DNA of 5,118 bases. Origin: an uncultured Anaerobutyricum sp. (GTDB lineage: Bacteria > Bacillota > Clostridia > Lachnospirales > Lachnospiraceae). Location: contig CAKREJ010000121.1 in NCBI GenBank assembly GCA_934317185.1, forward strand, positions 1 to 5,118, written 5' to 3'. Position numbers and translations under genes: made by a program. Position 1 is the first letter of the stretch. Each line of letters begins with the position of its first letter. The notes beneath the pieces were generated by a model. It was not told the DNA's origin. It searched no databases and saw only the letters and a list, made by a program, of their open reading frames with translations. Positions 5,061 through 5,118 of this stretch are shown piece after piece.

Positions 5061-5118
5061 GCAAGACAGATGAAAGCTCAGTAGTGGTTGATTTACAGGA
5101 TTTATAGGATAATTTTTT

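Larger units (their letters stand above)
4791..5118. other. Intergenic region downstream of the hydrogenase gene
   Basis: 328 bp without a convincing gene up to the window edge. It holds the inverted repeat at 4804-4835, a weak 5-bp TTGCC/GGCAA pair (4867-4871 and 4883-4887), the terminator at 4923-4963, and a TATAAT at 5055-5060. Open frames on both strands are AT-rich, lack ribosome sites and run across the terminator, so they are not annotated. Confidence 0.7.

Noticed and set aside
4812..5084. Small frames on both strands after the hydrogenase gene (66 and 67 codons)
   Set aside because: They cross the strong terminator, have no ribosome sites and show biased AT-driven composition.

Overview
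The window looks like chromosomal DNA from an anaerobic, low-GC Firmicute, most likely a gut Lachnospiraceae relative. The grounds are AT-rich intergenic DNA, strong AGGAGG-type ribosome sites, a bile salt hydrolase closest by eye to clostridial enzymes, and two oxygen-sensitive metalloenzymes. The genus is not determined.

Layout. (1) Positions 1-555 hold the C-terminal half or more of a bile salt hydrolase gene on the + strand, cut by the window edge. (2) Positions 624-746 hold a long imperfect hairpin with A-rich and U-rich flanks. It lies between the bile salt hydrolase gene and a convergent small gene on the - strand (769-1065, 98 aa, unknown function), and probably ends transcription from both sides. 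(3) Positions 1066-1473 are a divergent control region. It contains an extended -10 promoter overlapped by a Fur-box-like palindrome, then a leader of about 200 nt that can fold into competing stems and carries a small untested ORF. (4) Positions 1474-3450 encode a Ni,Fe-CO dehydrogenase-type protein (CooS family). (5) Positions 3444-4790 encode a monomeric [FeFe] hydrogenase, overlapping the cooS gene by 7 nt. (6) Positions 4791-5118 contain a strong intrinsic terminator at 4923-4963 and no convincing gene.

The main point of interest is the two-gene operon of a CO dehydrogenase homologue and an [FeFe] hydrogenase. The CooS protein keeps all the B-, D- and C-cluster ligands I can align. It appears to have lost the catalytic His and Lys of true CO dehydrogenases (Tyr87 and Gln575 in their places) and has an extra Cys-rich insertion (residues 129-141). 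The hydrogenase keeps the H-cluster cysteines but has the variant motifs TSCCPAW and TPC, as in the poorly understood group B type. No cooC, cooF, acetyl-CoA synthase or energy-converting hydrogenase gene is visible. The pair may therefore be a redox module in which electrons pass through the 2[4Fe-4S] domain of the hydrogenase, and its substrate may not be CO. Iron-responsive control is suggested by the Fur-like operator. All alignments were made by eye from memory of the families.
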